Below the pieces are notes generated by a model. The model was not told the origin of the DNA. It did no database searches and saw only the letters and a list, made by a program, of their open reading frames with translations. Shown here in pieces: positions 1 through 9,830 of a stretch of DNA of 64,000 nucleotides; positions within the stretch are counted from its first letter, which is position 1, and every line of letters starts with the position of its first letter. Origin of the DNA: Onchocerca volvulus (Eukaryota; Nematoda; Chromadorea; Rhabditida; Onchocercidae). Where the stretch lies: NCBI GenBank assembly GCA_000499405.2, contig HG738139.1, positions 11,804,398 through 11,868,397 on the forward strand, in the 5' to 3' direction. The position numbers and the translations under genes are program-made.

Positions 1-1965
1 CGAAAAAAGTTTTATAAAAATGGCAGTACTTCATGTAATCATTAGTCATCGCTCTTACATTTTTAGTTAAGCAATTCAAACTTATTATACCACATATTCG
101 CAAATAATATATTTTATAAAAATTCTGAAAAAAATTTTTAATATTTCCGAGCAAAATTTATTTTACCGATCAATCACTGCTGTAATTACTAAAGATAATA
201 TGCAGAATTTAGAAAATCTTAGCAGATTTTTGTTAGGTAGGATTGAAACAAGATATTTGCCAGAGTTTTCGAAATAAATTCGTATAATTTGACGCAAAAG
301 TATTGGAGATGACTATGAAAGGTATCATTTGCAGTAGTAAACGAAAATTAAATTCGTTGAAATTATAGGAGAGAATTTATATGCTGTAATAGCTGTAATA
401 GTCATCAACAAAAAATTTTATTTCAAAATCCTGAATGATTGTATTAATTAATATGCAAAAATTACTGCATGGCACCATAGATAGGCAGAGATGAACAAAA
501 GAGATTACCGTAATTTCTTGACAATTTCACTTTTCTATTGAATGGAAAACATATGTTTTTAATAAATGATTAAACACCAAACTTACTAGATTATTCTTGC
601 TTCATATGCTGTGGTTTTATCCTTCGAAACTCGGAAAACTCAGAAACTTTATAATTATCAGTACAATTTTTCAAGCATTCAGTATGATGAGAGTTTCTTA
701 ATATTTTGTTTTTTGTCTTCATGATTACAGCTTTAATTTCGTACGATCAATTCATTAAAATTGCTATAATTGCAATCAATTCAAACTTATGAAATATTTA
801 GAAACTCTATGAAAGAGCATTGTTCAATTATAGAACAAAAAACAATTGTAAAAATAAAATGGGAAATCGTGAATTTAAAATAAGTTTAGAATTGAGGTAA
901 AAGTGATATGCCAGCAAAAATTTTGGAATGAAATACATTTTAATTGCCAAACATAGATTTTATTGTGACAAGCATGAACTGTAAGCAATATACACTTCAT
1001 CATAACTGTATTTTGAATGATAGACATACACTTCGTTACAATAAATAGATGTATTATTATTGTAATAAATTTGTAATAAACATGTAGTTGTGAAAAATGT
1101 GCATTTTTTGCGTTAAATGCTGAAAAGACATGCATATTTTTTATTGTTTTCATTTCGAGAATAATGAACAGCAATAATTGAAGAAGAAAACGATTTTTAA
1201 AATTATTGTTGAAATAGAATTAATGCTTTTAGAGTGTTTTAAAATGAATAAATAGGAATTGATTTTCTTATGAGAAATCAAAATCATGCATATCATATAA
1301 CAAAATATTAAGAAACTTTCACCATACTGAATGCTGTTAAAGTAGTTCTGATAATTATAAAATTTCTGAGTTTTCTGGGTTTCGAAGGGTAAAAACCACA
1401 GCATATGAGGCAAGAATAATCTAGTAAGTTTGATGTTTAGTCGTTTATTCAAAAAATAAATTTCCATTCAATAGAAAAATGAAGTTATCAAAAAACACAG
1501 TAACCTCTTTTGTTCATCTCTACCTGTCGATAGTTCCACTCAGTAATTTTCTCATATTAATTAAATGAATCACTCATGATTTTGAAATAAAGTTTTTTGC
1601 TGATGACTATTACAGCATGTAAATTCTCTCCTATAATTTCAAAGAATTCAATTTTCGTTTACTACCGCAAATGATACCTTTCACAGCCATCTCCAATACT
1701 TTTACGTCAAATTATACGAATTTATTTCGAAAACTCTGGAAAATTTCTTGTTTCAATCCTACCTAACAAAAGTTTCTAAAATTTTTAAAATTCTGCATAT
1801 TTCTTTGGTAATTAAAAAGTGTCCATTTTTTGATAATTAAATTAGTCCAAAAAGATTTTATTTGCGGCATATGTGGTATTATAAGTTTGAATTGCTTAGC
1901 TAAAGATGTAAGCGCGCTGACTAATGATTATATGAAGTGCAATTTTATTATACTTTTCCCGTTCT
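1..1965. repeat. Long imperfect inverted repeat (arms about 1-755 and 1255-1965)
   Basis: The left arm read forward matches the right arm read as reverse complement over about 700 bases, with scattered substitutions and small indels. Anchors are the ATCATTAGTCA block near 38-48 and its complement near 1918-1928, the GCAATTCAAACTTAT block near 71-85 and its complement near 1885-1899, and the AGTTTCTTAATATTTTG block near 691-707 and its complement near 1300-1316. About 500 bases of unmatched spacer separate the arms. The left arm is still matching at base 1, so it continues outside the window. The small ORFs in both arms are mirror images of each other and have no codon-like character. The divergence suggests an old inverted duplication. 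A foldback transposon is possible, but no terminal target duplication can be checked here. Confidence 0.85.
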
Positions 1966-1980
1966 TAAGAATCCTCGAAA

Positions 1981-2337
1981 ATGATCGCTCATACTTGGAA
2001 ATTCACGGAAGTGAAAGCAATTCTCTTTACGTTGTTGCTTATTTCCCTTTTTTCTATTGCAATCAATGGTGCACCAGTTACTAAAAAAATGAAATTTACT
2101 CCTTTTGCAAAATTAGTTAATTTAGAAGAAATAGATGGATTCAGTGAAAATAACGAAAATTTGGGTGTTTTGATGCGTTCTTATCCGATACTAAAGCGAC
2201 TAACGCAATATTTCGCAACTTTAAACAACAAAGATTTGCTCTCTGTGCGCGGGTTGGTCTTTTGCAGTCAATTGGTCAACTTACTGTTAAATTTTCACTT
2301 ACTTCAACCATGTTCTTCCAATAGAGTGAAAAATTGA
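1981..2337 (+). CDS. Candidate small secreted peptide/protein precursor, unrecognised family
   Basis: The open frame of 118 codons starts MIAHTWKFTEVKA and carries a strong hydrophobic stretch at about residues 13-29 (AILFTLLLISLFSIAINGA), followed by a plausible signal-peptidase site after INGA. The mature part is polar. It has a Lys-Arg pair at about residues 77-78, followed by an 18-residue stretch ending in Gly (LTQYFATLNNKDLLSVRG). That arrangement resembles a neuropeptide precursor with a C-terminal amidation glycine, but I do not recognise the peptide. The coding character fades after that Gly. A GT at about 2250 (CGCGG|GTTGGT) could be a splice donor with a downstream exon I could not identify, so the C-terminal part of the ORF is doubtful. 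The start codon lies about 15 bases outside the right arm of the long inverted repeat. Only the signal-peptide-like N-terminus is well supported. Confidence 0.4.
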   Translation: MIAHTWKFTEVKAILFTLLLISLFSIAINGAPVTKKMKFTPFAKLVNLEEIDGFSENNENLGVLMRSYPILKRLTQYFATLNNKDLLSVRGLVFCSQLVNLLLNFHLLQPCSSNRVKN

Positions 2338-2540
2338 ATCTGTCAACCTCCTAGATTTTTTGAATTCTAACTTATTTCATTGAAGAACTTGCAAATCTTT
2401 TCATGGACTTGCAAGCAAACTGTTGAATATACGGAATAAGCCACTAATAATCACAAATGGTACAATAAGTGATACAATTGATCAGCGAAATTTTTCTACA
2501 TATCAAAAATTTTATACTAATAACTTTTTGATGTGAGTTT
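2338..2540. other. Short AT-rich spacer, nothing recognised
   Basis: This stretch lies between the candidate secreted ORF and the Helitron-like block. No ORF, RNA or strong repeat was seen. It could hold the intron and last exon of the upstream small gene. Confidence 0.4.
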
Positions 2541-2544
2541 CTAC

Positions 2545-2627
2545 TAGCTGGCCCGGCCATGCGGAGCATGGCCGATCCAGCTATCTATGGGGGGCAGACC
2601 ACGCTTCGTGTGTCCGGCTCCAGCTAA
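2545..2627 (+). mobile_element. 3' terminal segment of a Helitron-like element
   Basis: This GC-rich segment stands out from its surroundings. It holds a perfect 8-bp hairpin, GGCCATGC-GGA-GCATGGCC, and a second short hairpin-like segment, CCACGCTTCGTGTG. It ends CCAGCTAA at 2624-2627. Helitron 3' ends typically have a hairpin shortly before CTRR, and CTAA fits. The same end (CCAGCTATCTATGGGG through CCGGCTCCAGCTAA) recurs at about 3410-3459. Confidence 0.6.
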
Positions 2628-3459
2628 TCTATATAAATAGAAATGTCAATGTTCGTTTATTCAAAATCTTAAACCTCCTAAGTTCTTAAACATGCACATT
2701 ATTTATATTCAAAATCTTAGATATAACCATTGCTTTGAAAATTTGACACAAAGTTGCAGTCGAATACGCGCATGTTTTTAAATAATCATCGATTGATTTG
2801 AAGTTTTCATGCGCGTTGCGCGTTGCATTCCAATGGGCAAATGTTTTTAAATAATTAAGCTGAGCAATTCAAGCTTTTCGTTCGTCTATTTTTTGACTTG
2901 TGGGAATGCAGTTGCGTTGCACAAATGTCGAGGTCAGGATAATGTATAATCAAATGCTTCGTTCAGACAATTTAAGGATTATCTCTCTGATTTTTAATAT
3001 TAGATTGTGTCTTGAATTGCTCTTTTCGTAAATTTTACCCATAGATCTAAACCGCACAACTGTAACGTTGACAATGAGCTTTGTTGATCGTGAATGCAAA
3101 CATCTATCAAAATGGGAATTGCAATCTCTTAAATTGAAATAACGTGTCTATTGGAATCATAAGAAGTTCTCCACCGATTGCTTTCAAATTTTGACAAAAC
3201 CTTGTATTGGAATAGGCTATCACTTTTATATAGATGTGCTCCTTTTATATACATGTTATTCTATAGAAATATTCATAATCATCTAGAAGCTGCAATAGTT
3301 TATCTTGTGCTATTTTAATTTTCCTAATTTCAATAACTTGCGAAAAAAAAAAACAATTTTGTAAAAATTTTCCACAATATCGATTAAGCTTCCGAAAAAA
3401 AAAAAGCTTCCAGCTATCTATGGGGACCGAACACGCTTCGCGTGTCCGGCTCCAGCTAA
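2628..3459 (+). mobile_element. Putative non-autonomous Helitron, 832 bp
   Basis: The unit begins TCTATATAAATAGAAATG and ends with the hairpin ACACGC-TTC-GCGTGT followed by CCGGCTCCAGCTAA. Helitrons start with TC and end with a hairpin plus CTRR, and lack terminal inverted repeats and target duplications; this unit fits. It is flanked on the left by another copy of the 3' end and followed immediately at 3460 by another copy of the 5' end, so elements are arranged head to tail. No long ORF is present, so it would depend on an autonomous relative. Assignment rests on termini and repetition, not on a protein match. Confidence 0.6.
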
Positions 3460-3570
3460 TCTATATAAATAGAAATGTTCGTTTGTTCAAAATCTTAAAC
3501 CTCCGAAAGTTCTCATCTATTGCTTTGAAATTTTGACAGAACGTTGCATTGGGATACATGCATATTTTAC
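3460..3570 (+). mobile_element. Second Helitron 5' end, directly abutting the previous 3' end
   Basis: TCTATATAAATAGAAATG recurs at 3460-3477, then TTCGTTTGTTCAAAATC and a stretch with AAATTTTGACAGAACGTTGC that parallels 2645-2760. It is a direct repeat of the 2628 end at a spacing of 832 bases. No CTRR-plus-hairpin end is obvious downstream, so this element is truncated or interrupted. Confidence 0.55.
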
Positions 3571-4245
3571 CGAGCTTACTGAGCTTTGCATACTAAAGGC
3601 CGCATCCATTTTGCAGAAAGTAAGTGTGGTTAATCTGTCTGCTTACTTTTATTTGTCAGCCTACCTGAATGTGACGTTGTGTCAAAATTTGAAATCAATG
3701 AGTTAACAGTTGAAACGTTGTGTCAAAATGAACACTGAACATCTAAGACAAACAGACAATCCAAGACACGACCTAATATTAGAAGTAATATCAGCCTAAT
3801 ATGAGAAGAGATTATTCACAAATTGCTACGGAAACATTTCATTATACACTATCATGATCCCGACATTTGTGCGACGCAGCCAAACTCCCCATAGATCAAA
3901 AAATAAATGAATTACACTTCTCATAAAGCAAAAAACAGGCGCTCAAACTACGGGCCTTCTTTATTTAAAAACACGCACCTATTTGAATGCAACGCGACAT
4001 GAAAATTTCAAATCAACCGATGGAGAACTTGAAACGCCGCAGGAAGCAGCCTTCAATGCAGAAAGAAGGCGTGGTGAATAAAATCTATCCGCTCATGAAG
4101 ATGCGGAACGGAAAGAGTCAAAAAATTCATTACTATTTATTACTAATTACTATCATCTATTATTATTTGTCATCATTTATCAGTATTATTATTTATCATT
4201 ATTTATTATTAATTATTATTTATTACGTACCAGTAAAAGATCAAT
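3570..4245. mobile_element. Mixed-orientation Helitron-like fragments with a decayed coding scrap
   Basis: Short segments related to the element's 5' region recur in both orientations here (for example near 3660-3730 and 3975-4035, reading as complements of the GAAATTTTGACA region). At about 4031-4123 on the plus strand, one frame reads ETPQEAAFNAERRRGE, a stop, then NLSAHEDAERKESK. That pattern of Arg/Glu/Ala-rich repeats resembles the N-terminal part of Helitron Rep/helicase proteins as I remember the family. The internal stop shows it is dead. The overlapping 86-codon open frame at 3987-4247 ends in low-complexity Tyr/Leu/Ile and is unlikely to be a gene. Confidence 0.45.
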
Positions 4246-4900
4246 AAAACAAATCTAATGATAAATTTACAAAATAAAAAAAGGAGAAAACGATTAAAGG
4301 GAAAAAAAACCCGAGTCGAAACATTAAACTGCTGTCATTGAAATCCCTATTTAAAATGATAGAAAAGGACGCCTTTGTTATCCGTGATGATGATGCGTTG
4401 TTTTCGGCGCGTGGCGGTCATCGATATTGACCCTAGTTAGGGTTACAAAGAAGTGATCAATAATTATTTATTGCATTGTTCTTATTGAAATCCCTATTTA
4501 AAATGATAGAAAAGGGCGCCCTTGTTAGTGCATATTGATGATGCGTTTTTGTTGGCGCGCGAGAGTCTTCGACATTGACCCTAATTAAGGGTTACAAAAA
4601 AATGATCAAAAATTAATTATTGCGCAAGAGTAAAAATCAATAATATCAATAAAACAAATCTAATGATAAATTTATTAAATAAAAAAGGAGAAAACGACTA
4701 AAAGAGAAAACTATAAAATAAAAAAGGAGAAAAGTAAAAAAAAAACCAGGGTCGGAGCATTAAACCGCTCCCGTTGAATTTCCTATGTAAAATGATAGAA
4801 AAGGGCGCCATTATTGGCGTGTGATGTGATGCGCATTTATTGGCGCGCAAGGGTCATCACATTGAACTTAGCTGAGGGTTAAATCAATAATTATCTATTT
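4246..4900 (+). repeat. Imperfect direct repeats inside the Helitron-like block
   Basis: A ~145-base core starting ATTGAAATCCCTATTTAAAA recurs at about 4338 and 4482, and more diverged (TTGAATTTCCTATGTAAAA) at about 4773. Each core carries AATGATAGAAAAGG, then a GGCGCG word, then ATTGACCCTA/ATTGAACTTA followed by AGGGTTA. A larger unit starting ACAAATCTAATGATAAATTTA precedes the first and third cores (about 4249 and 4655). So two ~230-base copies flank an extra core. The copies are diverged, consistent with an old duplication. Confidence 0.75.
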
Positions 4901-5480
4901 TTATTATTTGCTAAGTTTTTTTCTTTATTATTATTATATATATTATATTATGCAATTTTTAATTTGATGATATTCATTTCAATTTTAATAATATTTTCAA
5001 CTAATTTGTAATTTTTATCTATTCCTTTAGGAAGTGAATTACTGGTAGAACGAAAACCATCAATGACTGGAACGATGATAATGTAGATTCAAAATATCTT
5101 TCACAAAAAGGTTTATTCCTTTTTCTACTTTTTGTTGCGAATTTTTTTCTTTTTATTATTTTAATATTTCATCAGAATTTTTTTTTCGGCTTTTCTTTTA
5201 TTAAGTGTTATTAGAGAAATGGGGGAAGAAGGAGAATGAGAAGTGAGAGAAAAAAGGAGGGCTAGCTGTTTTTACTGTTAGAGAGATGCGCGGAAGAAGG
5301 AGAATGAGAGAAAAAGAGACGGAGCCATTAAACTCCGCCTCCTCACTTATTTTCAGTTGTCACGTACGTGATACGTGAAATCACTCGCCTACTTGAATGC
5401 AAGGTTGTGTCAAAATTTGGAAAAAATCGGTGGAAAACTTGAGGAGTTATTAGAGTTCTAACAAGTAGCATTTACATTTT
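4900..5480. other. AT-rich and purine-rich filler within the element block
   Basis: There is AT-rich low-complexity sequence at 4900-5230. A purine-rich duplicated segment follows at about 5218-5325, where GGAAGAAGGAGAATGAGA-like words occur twice. From about 5390 the sequence is again the complement of the Helitron 5' region (GCAAGGTTGTGTCAAAATTT at 5400-5419). No coding potential was seen. Confidence 0.5.
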
Positions 5481-5492
5481 TATTTATATAGA
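5385..5492 (-). mobile_element. Inverted Helitron 5' end
   Basis: Read on the minus strand from 5492, the sequence starts TCTATATAAATAAAAATGT. It continues into the same AAATTTTGACACAACCTTGC region found after the plus-strand ends at 2628 and 3460. It therefore marks the 5' terminus of a third element in opposite orientation, whose body overlaps the mixed block to its left. Confidence 0.55.
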
Positions 5493-5835
5493 GATAGATT
5501 ATTCTAAATTATAATATTGATAGCAAACGATCAATGTTGCTATGAATTGCATTCTCTTCAAGTTTACTAACATGATCGGTAAAAAATGATAGTTCAATTA
5601 TGCTCTAATTATGGATAAATCTTGCGCACTTTCATAAGTTTGGTTGTTGCTACTGAATTAAGAGATGATATGCTTGAAAAAAAAAATTTTTTTTTTTTTT
5701 GATCATTAAAAGTCACTTAACAAATGCTGCGTTTTATTTTCAGAATGAGAACTCGCCAATTTCTTCATTTTTGGAAAAGTAAATTAAACGAAATCCGAAA
5801 AATCCATAAATAAGATCTATAAATGATTCAAATCA
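5493..5835. other. Gene-free AT-rich stretch
   Basis: No ORF of note. It contains an A/T homopolymer junction at about 5679-5700 and a splice-acceptor-like TTTTATTTTCAG at about 5732-5743. No exon can be firmly placed after it. Confidence 0.4.
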
Positions 5836-5839
5836 TGCG

Positions 5840-6103
5840 ATGAATCCAAGCATAGATTTCATTGAAAATGGCTCTGAAATAGAAGTGGAAAAAAGATACA
5901 TTTTTTGTTTAGTATGTGATAAAGCTGAAGCAGTGATTTCATTTAATTTGAATCAATTCTGCAAGAAACAAATTCGAAAATTGAAGATGGTAAAGAATGA
6001 AAAGATGGAAACAAAAACAAACTGCTTATTTAAAAAAAAATTCTTTCACATATCACAAATAAATCAGCAAGTTTTTACTGTTTCTTGGATTGATGATCCC
6101 TAA
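5840..6103 (+). CDS. Doubtful 87-codon ORF at the edge of a dispersed repeat
   Basis: The frame starts MNPSIDFIENGSEIEVEKRY and has moderately protein-like composition in its first half (acidic residues, two Cys as CLVC). The second half is Lys/Phe rich. Its last third lies in a dispersed repeat whose other copy (from about 15.65 kb) is not open in this frame. It could be a remnant of a repeat-encoded protein or chance. No family is recognised. Confidence 0.2.
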   Translation: MNPSIDFIENGSEIEVEKRYIFCLVCDKAEAVISFNLNQFCKKQIRKLKMVKNEKMETKTNCLFKKKFFHISQINQQVFTVSWIDDP

Positions 6104-7030
6104 GAGATCACATTGATCTCCTTACTGTTTTGCTCATCTAATTTTCTTGAAATACAAACATTTTTGTCTAATAGCCAAAATCGTTTGCAAAGACAATCAA
6201 TTTTGGACAATATTCTGAAGCTGAAATATGATTCAAAGGCACAATGGTTCATTTTCCATAAATCTTACTAACTTTCTGTTTCTGAAATTTTAGCAGCAAG
6301 ATATGATTTATCTCCTTTCCTAAGCCTACAATTTTTAGAATCTCATCATTCTTGAGTTTCCAGAATATATTGTTAATTCAAATGTTTAAAAGACATTTTG
6401 GAAATCTCAAAATTTATTTTAATAAAAAGAAATACAAATAATTGATTTTTTTCAAATGATTGATTGATCAAACTAATCTTAGAAAATGAATAAAGGCTAA
6501 TATTATTTCAGGAGATAATAAAAACCTGCCATTCTTTTATGGAGTAAAATAATTTCTGAAGCTTACATTGAATTTTAAATTAAATTTTAAAAAATTTGAA
6601 TTTAAATTTTAAAATTTCAGCGGACCGATACTTAATTTTTTCCACCGAAGTTGGAAGTTCTGTTTCAGAATTAGCGAAGTTTTGTAAGTCTCAACAAGTA
6701 GAAGTTATGAGCATAAAGTTTTGCAAGATTTGAGAATGAAATTTTTAAAAAAAAAAAAATAAGGAAGAAAAATATTTTCCATTTTTCTGTCAAAAGAAAA
6801 ATTTTGGTGAAATTACGGTATGTATACGATAGAGAGATATTTGCATAGCTGTTTCACAAATGACAGAGATGAATGAGCAAATTCTCATAAAAGTTTTTAA
6901 TCACAATTTCCTCCAAGTAATTGCATGTACTTCTGGTCAAAAAATATAAAAAATTATAAATATTCTTGCATATATATCGCCGACACAAAGCAACGAATTA
7001 AATTTAATTAGGAATTCTGACTTCTGATTG
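6040..7030 (+). repeat. Dispersed repeat family A, copy 1 (about 0.9-1 kb)
   Basis: This stretch aligns collinearly with 15700-16680. Shared blocks include TTACTRTTTTGYTCATCTA (6123 and 15771), AATCGTTTGCAAAGA plus AATCAATTTTGGACA (about 6179 and 15837), GATCAAACTAATCTTARAA-type sequence (6467 and 16124), and CTCCAAGTAATTG followed by RYACTTCTG-like sequence (about 6912 and 16556). Identity by eye is moderate, with many indels. No LTR, terminal inverted repeat or transposase ORF was seen, so the class is unknown. Confidence 0.75.
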
Positions 7031-8460
7031 GCTGCTATACAGCAAATCAGTCATGTCGCCAATTTATGATTAAACTATCCGAAACAGAAAGATATAATTA
7101 TTGGATTAACGAATTATACCACCGTTTATTAATTGCTTGTAAATATAACAAATTATTTCATTTATATAGATCTTCAAACTGTTTAATACTAATTAAACGT
7201 TTAGAGAAATTCTTAAAAATTATAGTTTTCAAGAGATTTCATTTTTCATACATATATATATATATATATTTTTTCTATGATATTGAAAATAAAGTTGTTC
7301 AGAAATTAATTCCCAAATGGTCGAAATTATTTGTAGTCGATAACTAATTCATATTTTTAATTGATCAATTCGAAGAATTTAAAAAAAAAAAAAGAGAAAA
7401 ATTCTGAATGTTGCGCATGAATTTCACGTGAATGGCATTTAAACATGGTGAGATTCGTAATTTTTCTAAAAAAGACGAGACTTCAAGAAAAAAAAAAGAC
7501 ACTCATTTTTTTTATTGAGAATTATATCATACAAATTTTCGATGAATTATTAAATTCTTAAAGCTAGATTAGGTTCATAAATAACATTTTTTATATGATT
7601 TATAAATTGCAAGAAAAATTTTACAGTAACTGTGAAAACGATTACCGGAAAGATTGGAAAAAATAATTTCATGAACAATAAAAATATCATTACATCATGA
7701 TAGAAAATAATTCCCAACTATTGTATAAAAGTAAAAAAAAAAAACAAGTAGTAGCTAATATATGAGAATCGGAATAATTAAAACTTAGATTGAAATACAC
7801 GTATTCATAATCCGAATTCGTTGCAGATAAAATTTTTCGGAATGCAATACATGAGTTCGGGTATGAGTAGGGCAAAAGTTGGTACTACATTTCAACATAA
7901 CAGGCTAACGATTTCTCAATAATCTATCTTTGATGATATGGAGATGCGGAAATATGTACTACGATTTTCGATCAAGCAAAAAAGTTATTCCCGTTAACTA
8001 ACTGACAACGATCAGATAAAAGCAAGACCATAGTTGATTGGATGTTCATAAAAATCTATTCCTTTTTTCTTCAATATTTCATTTCCCTTAATTTTCACCG
8101 TTTCGTCCGTACAACTCATTTTGTCTGTCCACGCATTTGAGTAATGCTTTTCCCGAAATTCTAATAGATGCAATAATTTATTGCAAGATGTGATCAAATT
8201 TTCATGCAAATTACCAAACCATAATTATATGACTTTGTGAATCTAATTTTCAAACAGTGTTTCAAGAATTTGAACTATTCATCGAGGATCTGAACAGCAT
8301 GAATTCATTAAAAAAAAAAAGTTTTGAGTATGACATAAAAATCACTGCGGAAAAATGTTAATTGGTTGAATTGGGATTATTTCTTGTCGTTATTGCATCT
8401 CGGCTAGATCAGCAATAGATATCGGGAAAGTCTTCTGAGTTTTGCATGCGTGACAGAGAC
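7030..8460. other. Gene-free AT-rich stretch with a TA microsatellite
   Basis: Small open frames at 7066-7347 (+), 7690-7875 (-) and 8012-8209 (-) have no recognisable domain. A (TA)n tract lies at about 7252-7270. The first part (7030-7160) still matches the inverted repeat copy at 9.5 kb. Confidence 0.4.
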
Positions 8461-8464
8461 GAAT

Positions 8465-8860
8465 CTTGTTAAGATTTATTGATTGATGGGAGAATAACGC
8501 TTGATAACAAAAATATCAAAGAATATCCAGATAAATTGATCATGAGTTATTTTTCTCTTTGTTGCTTGCGTCGACGGGGATAATCGAACAGTTGCTGTTG
8601 AAGCGCCGATTTGTGTTTTTGTAGGATTGTTGCAGAAAACTATTGAAAAACTCATGCCGAAAAACTGCTCTTTTCGAAAACTGCTTTGGAGAACTTCACT
8701 CTTTTCGAAAATCCGAACCTTATATATCCTTTCACAGCCTCTCCTTCCTTCCTGATCTTCCAATTTACCGCCTTATGATTGGTCGATTTCACCTTGTTCA
8801 CTTTTTGATCAGATTATCTTGGCGGTAAACATATTTACCGTTTAAGCAAGAAATATGACC
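8465..8860 (+). repeat. Dispersed repeat family B, copy 1, with TATA-like box
   Basis: About 390 bases here match the reverse complement of about 24290-24700. Shared points are AAGAATATCCA plus TTGATCA, CTCTTTGTTG-like sequence, the ATCCGAWCCTTAYATATC block containing a TATA-like TTATATATC at 8720-8728, YCTTCCAATTTRCCGCC-type sequence, ATGATTGGTMGA, and a TTTGGCGGTAAACATATTTACCG-like end at about 8818-8842. The unit has promoter-like features (TATA-like box, ATTGG) but no gene of its own. It could be a solo LTR or a non-autonomous element; no TG...CA ends or target duplication could be fixed. Confidence 0.7.
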
Positions 8861-8900
8861 TTTTGTTTATCCTTTGTTGGTAAACATGTTTATCGTTTTG
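8822..8900. promoter_or_regulatory. Two copies of a near-palindromic GGTAAACA motif
   Basis: GGTAAACATATTTACCGTTT at about 8823-8842 and GGTAAACATGTTTATCGTTT at about 8879-8898 are related near-palindromes 56 bases apart. Each contains GTAAACA, the complement of TGTTTAC, which matches the general forkhead/FOXO core (TRTTTAC). No gene start lies nearby, so a regulatory role is only a possibility. Confidence 0.3.
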
Positions 8901-9515
8901 GCATGAACATGTTGTTTTGGAGGGAAGCATGTTATCCTTGTTGATCCATTTGAAAACTGTTTTCGCGCTTCTTGATTTAAGCATTCCTTGCTTGTAATAA
9001 ACCATTTTTCAGAATTTTCCAATAATGAACATGCATATGATTTAATGATACAATGAAAATTATTCAACATTATTTCTATTTATGAAGCGAAACTTCGAAA
9101 CCTCAACAGAATGAATTTAGAAAGAAAAGTTTAAATATATGAAGACTTCGTTTGGTTAAATTTGATTAATTATGATTTATATTTCTAAGTTCCTCTTGCC
9201 CAAAAAGTTCGCAGATCTTAGCTACCAATCACTTACATATCAATCATATGAAATTCATATGCTGCATGGAAAATGTTATTTTTTGAGTTGCTTTGAGTTA
9301 ATCAGTAAAAAATATAACTTGTTTATTATTTAAAGTAATTCCTCTCTTTCTAAATTAATCTTTACAGAGCCATAAAATTCTCATTCTGCATAAATTTGTA
9401 TGGAAAAACGAAAAAATTCTATGGAGTAGTTATCTCTGAAAAATTCTCGAGACGTTTATATAATACTAATAAACAGCTTGGAGATCCCCATAAATGAAAT
9501 AATTTGTTATTTCAA
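8900..9515. other. Gene-free stretch
   Basis: There are no convincing exons. A 67-codon minus-strand frame at 8867-9070 overlaps the palindromic motifs and has no domain. Confidence 0.4.
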
Positions 9516-9830
9516 CAATCAAAAAACAGTGGCATAAGTGCCATAAGTCGTTAGTTCAATAAATACATTCTTCTGTTTCGGATAGTGCAACCATAAAATG
9601 ACAATTTGATTGACATGATAGGGAGCAACCAATGAGAAGTCAAAATTCCTAATTAAATCCATCGTTACTTCTGTGTCGCAATTATATTTTGACCAGAAGT
9701 GCATCGAATTACTTGAAAGAGGATGTGATCAAAAAGTACGAGAATATAATCGATGCATTTTTCCTTCAATGATCTATTCATTCATCCCTCGCAAATACTT
9801 TTCCAATAAATTAATTTTTCGCAATCAAGA
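9515..9830 (-). repeat. Dispersed repeat family A, copy 3 (inverted, partial)
   Basis: The reverse complement reads CAAGTAATTCGATGCACTTC, then TGGTCAAAATATAA. It continues with GATTTAATTAGGAATTTTGA, CTTCTCATTGGTTGCT and CACTATCCGAAACAGAA, paralleling about 6915-7095 in order. Its 9740-9830 part parallels about 6840-6915. The copy at 15.7 kb does not extend this far, so copies 1 and 3 together define the right part of the family. Confidence 0.7.

Noticed and set aside
4338..4900. CRISPR-like array
   Set aside because: The repeats are about 145 bases or longer, diverged and unevenly spaced, in eukaryotic transposon-rich DNA; no short regular repeat-spacer pattern exists.
2545..5492. One ~2.9 kb DNA transposon with terminal inverted repeats (TCTATATAAATA at both ends)
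   Set aside because: The same 5' end occurs twice in direct orientation, each directly preceded by hairpin-CTAA, which fits tandem and inverted Helitron ends better than a cut-and-paste element.
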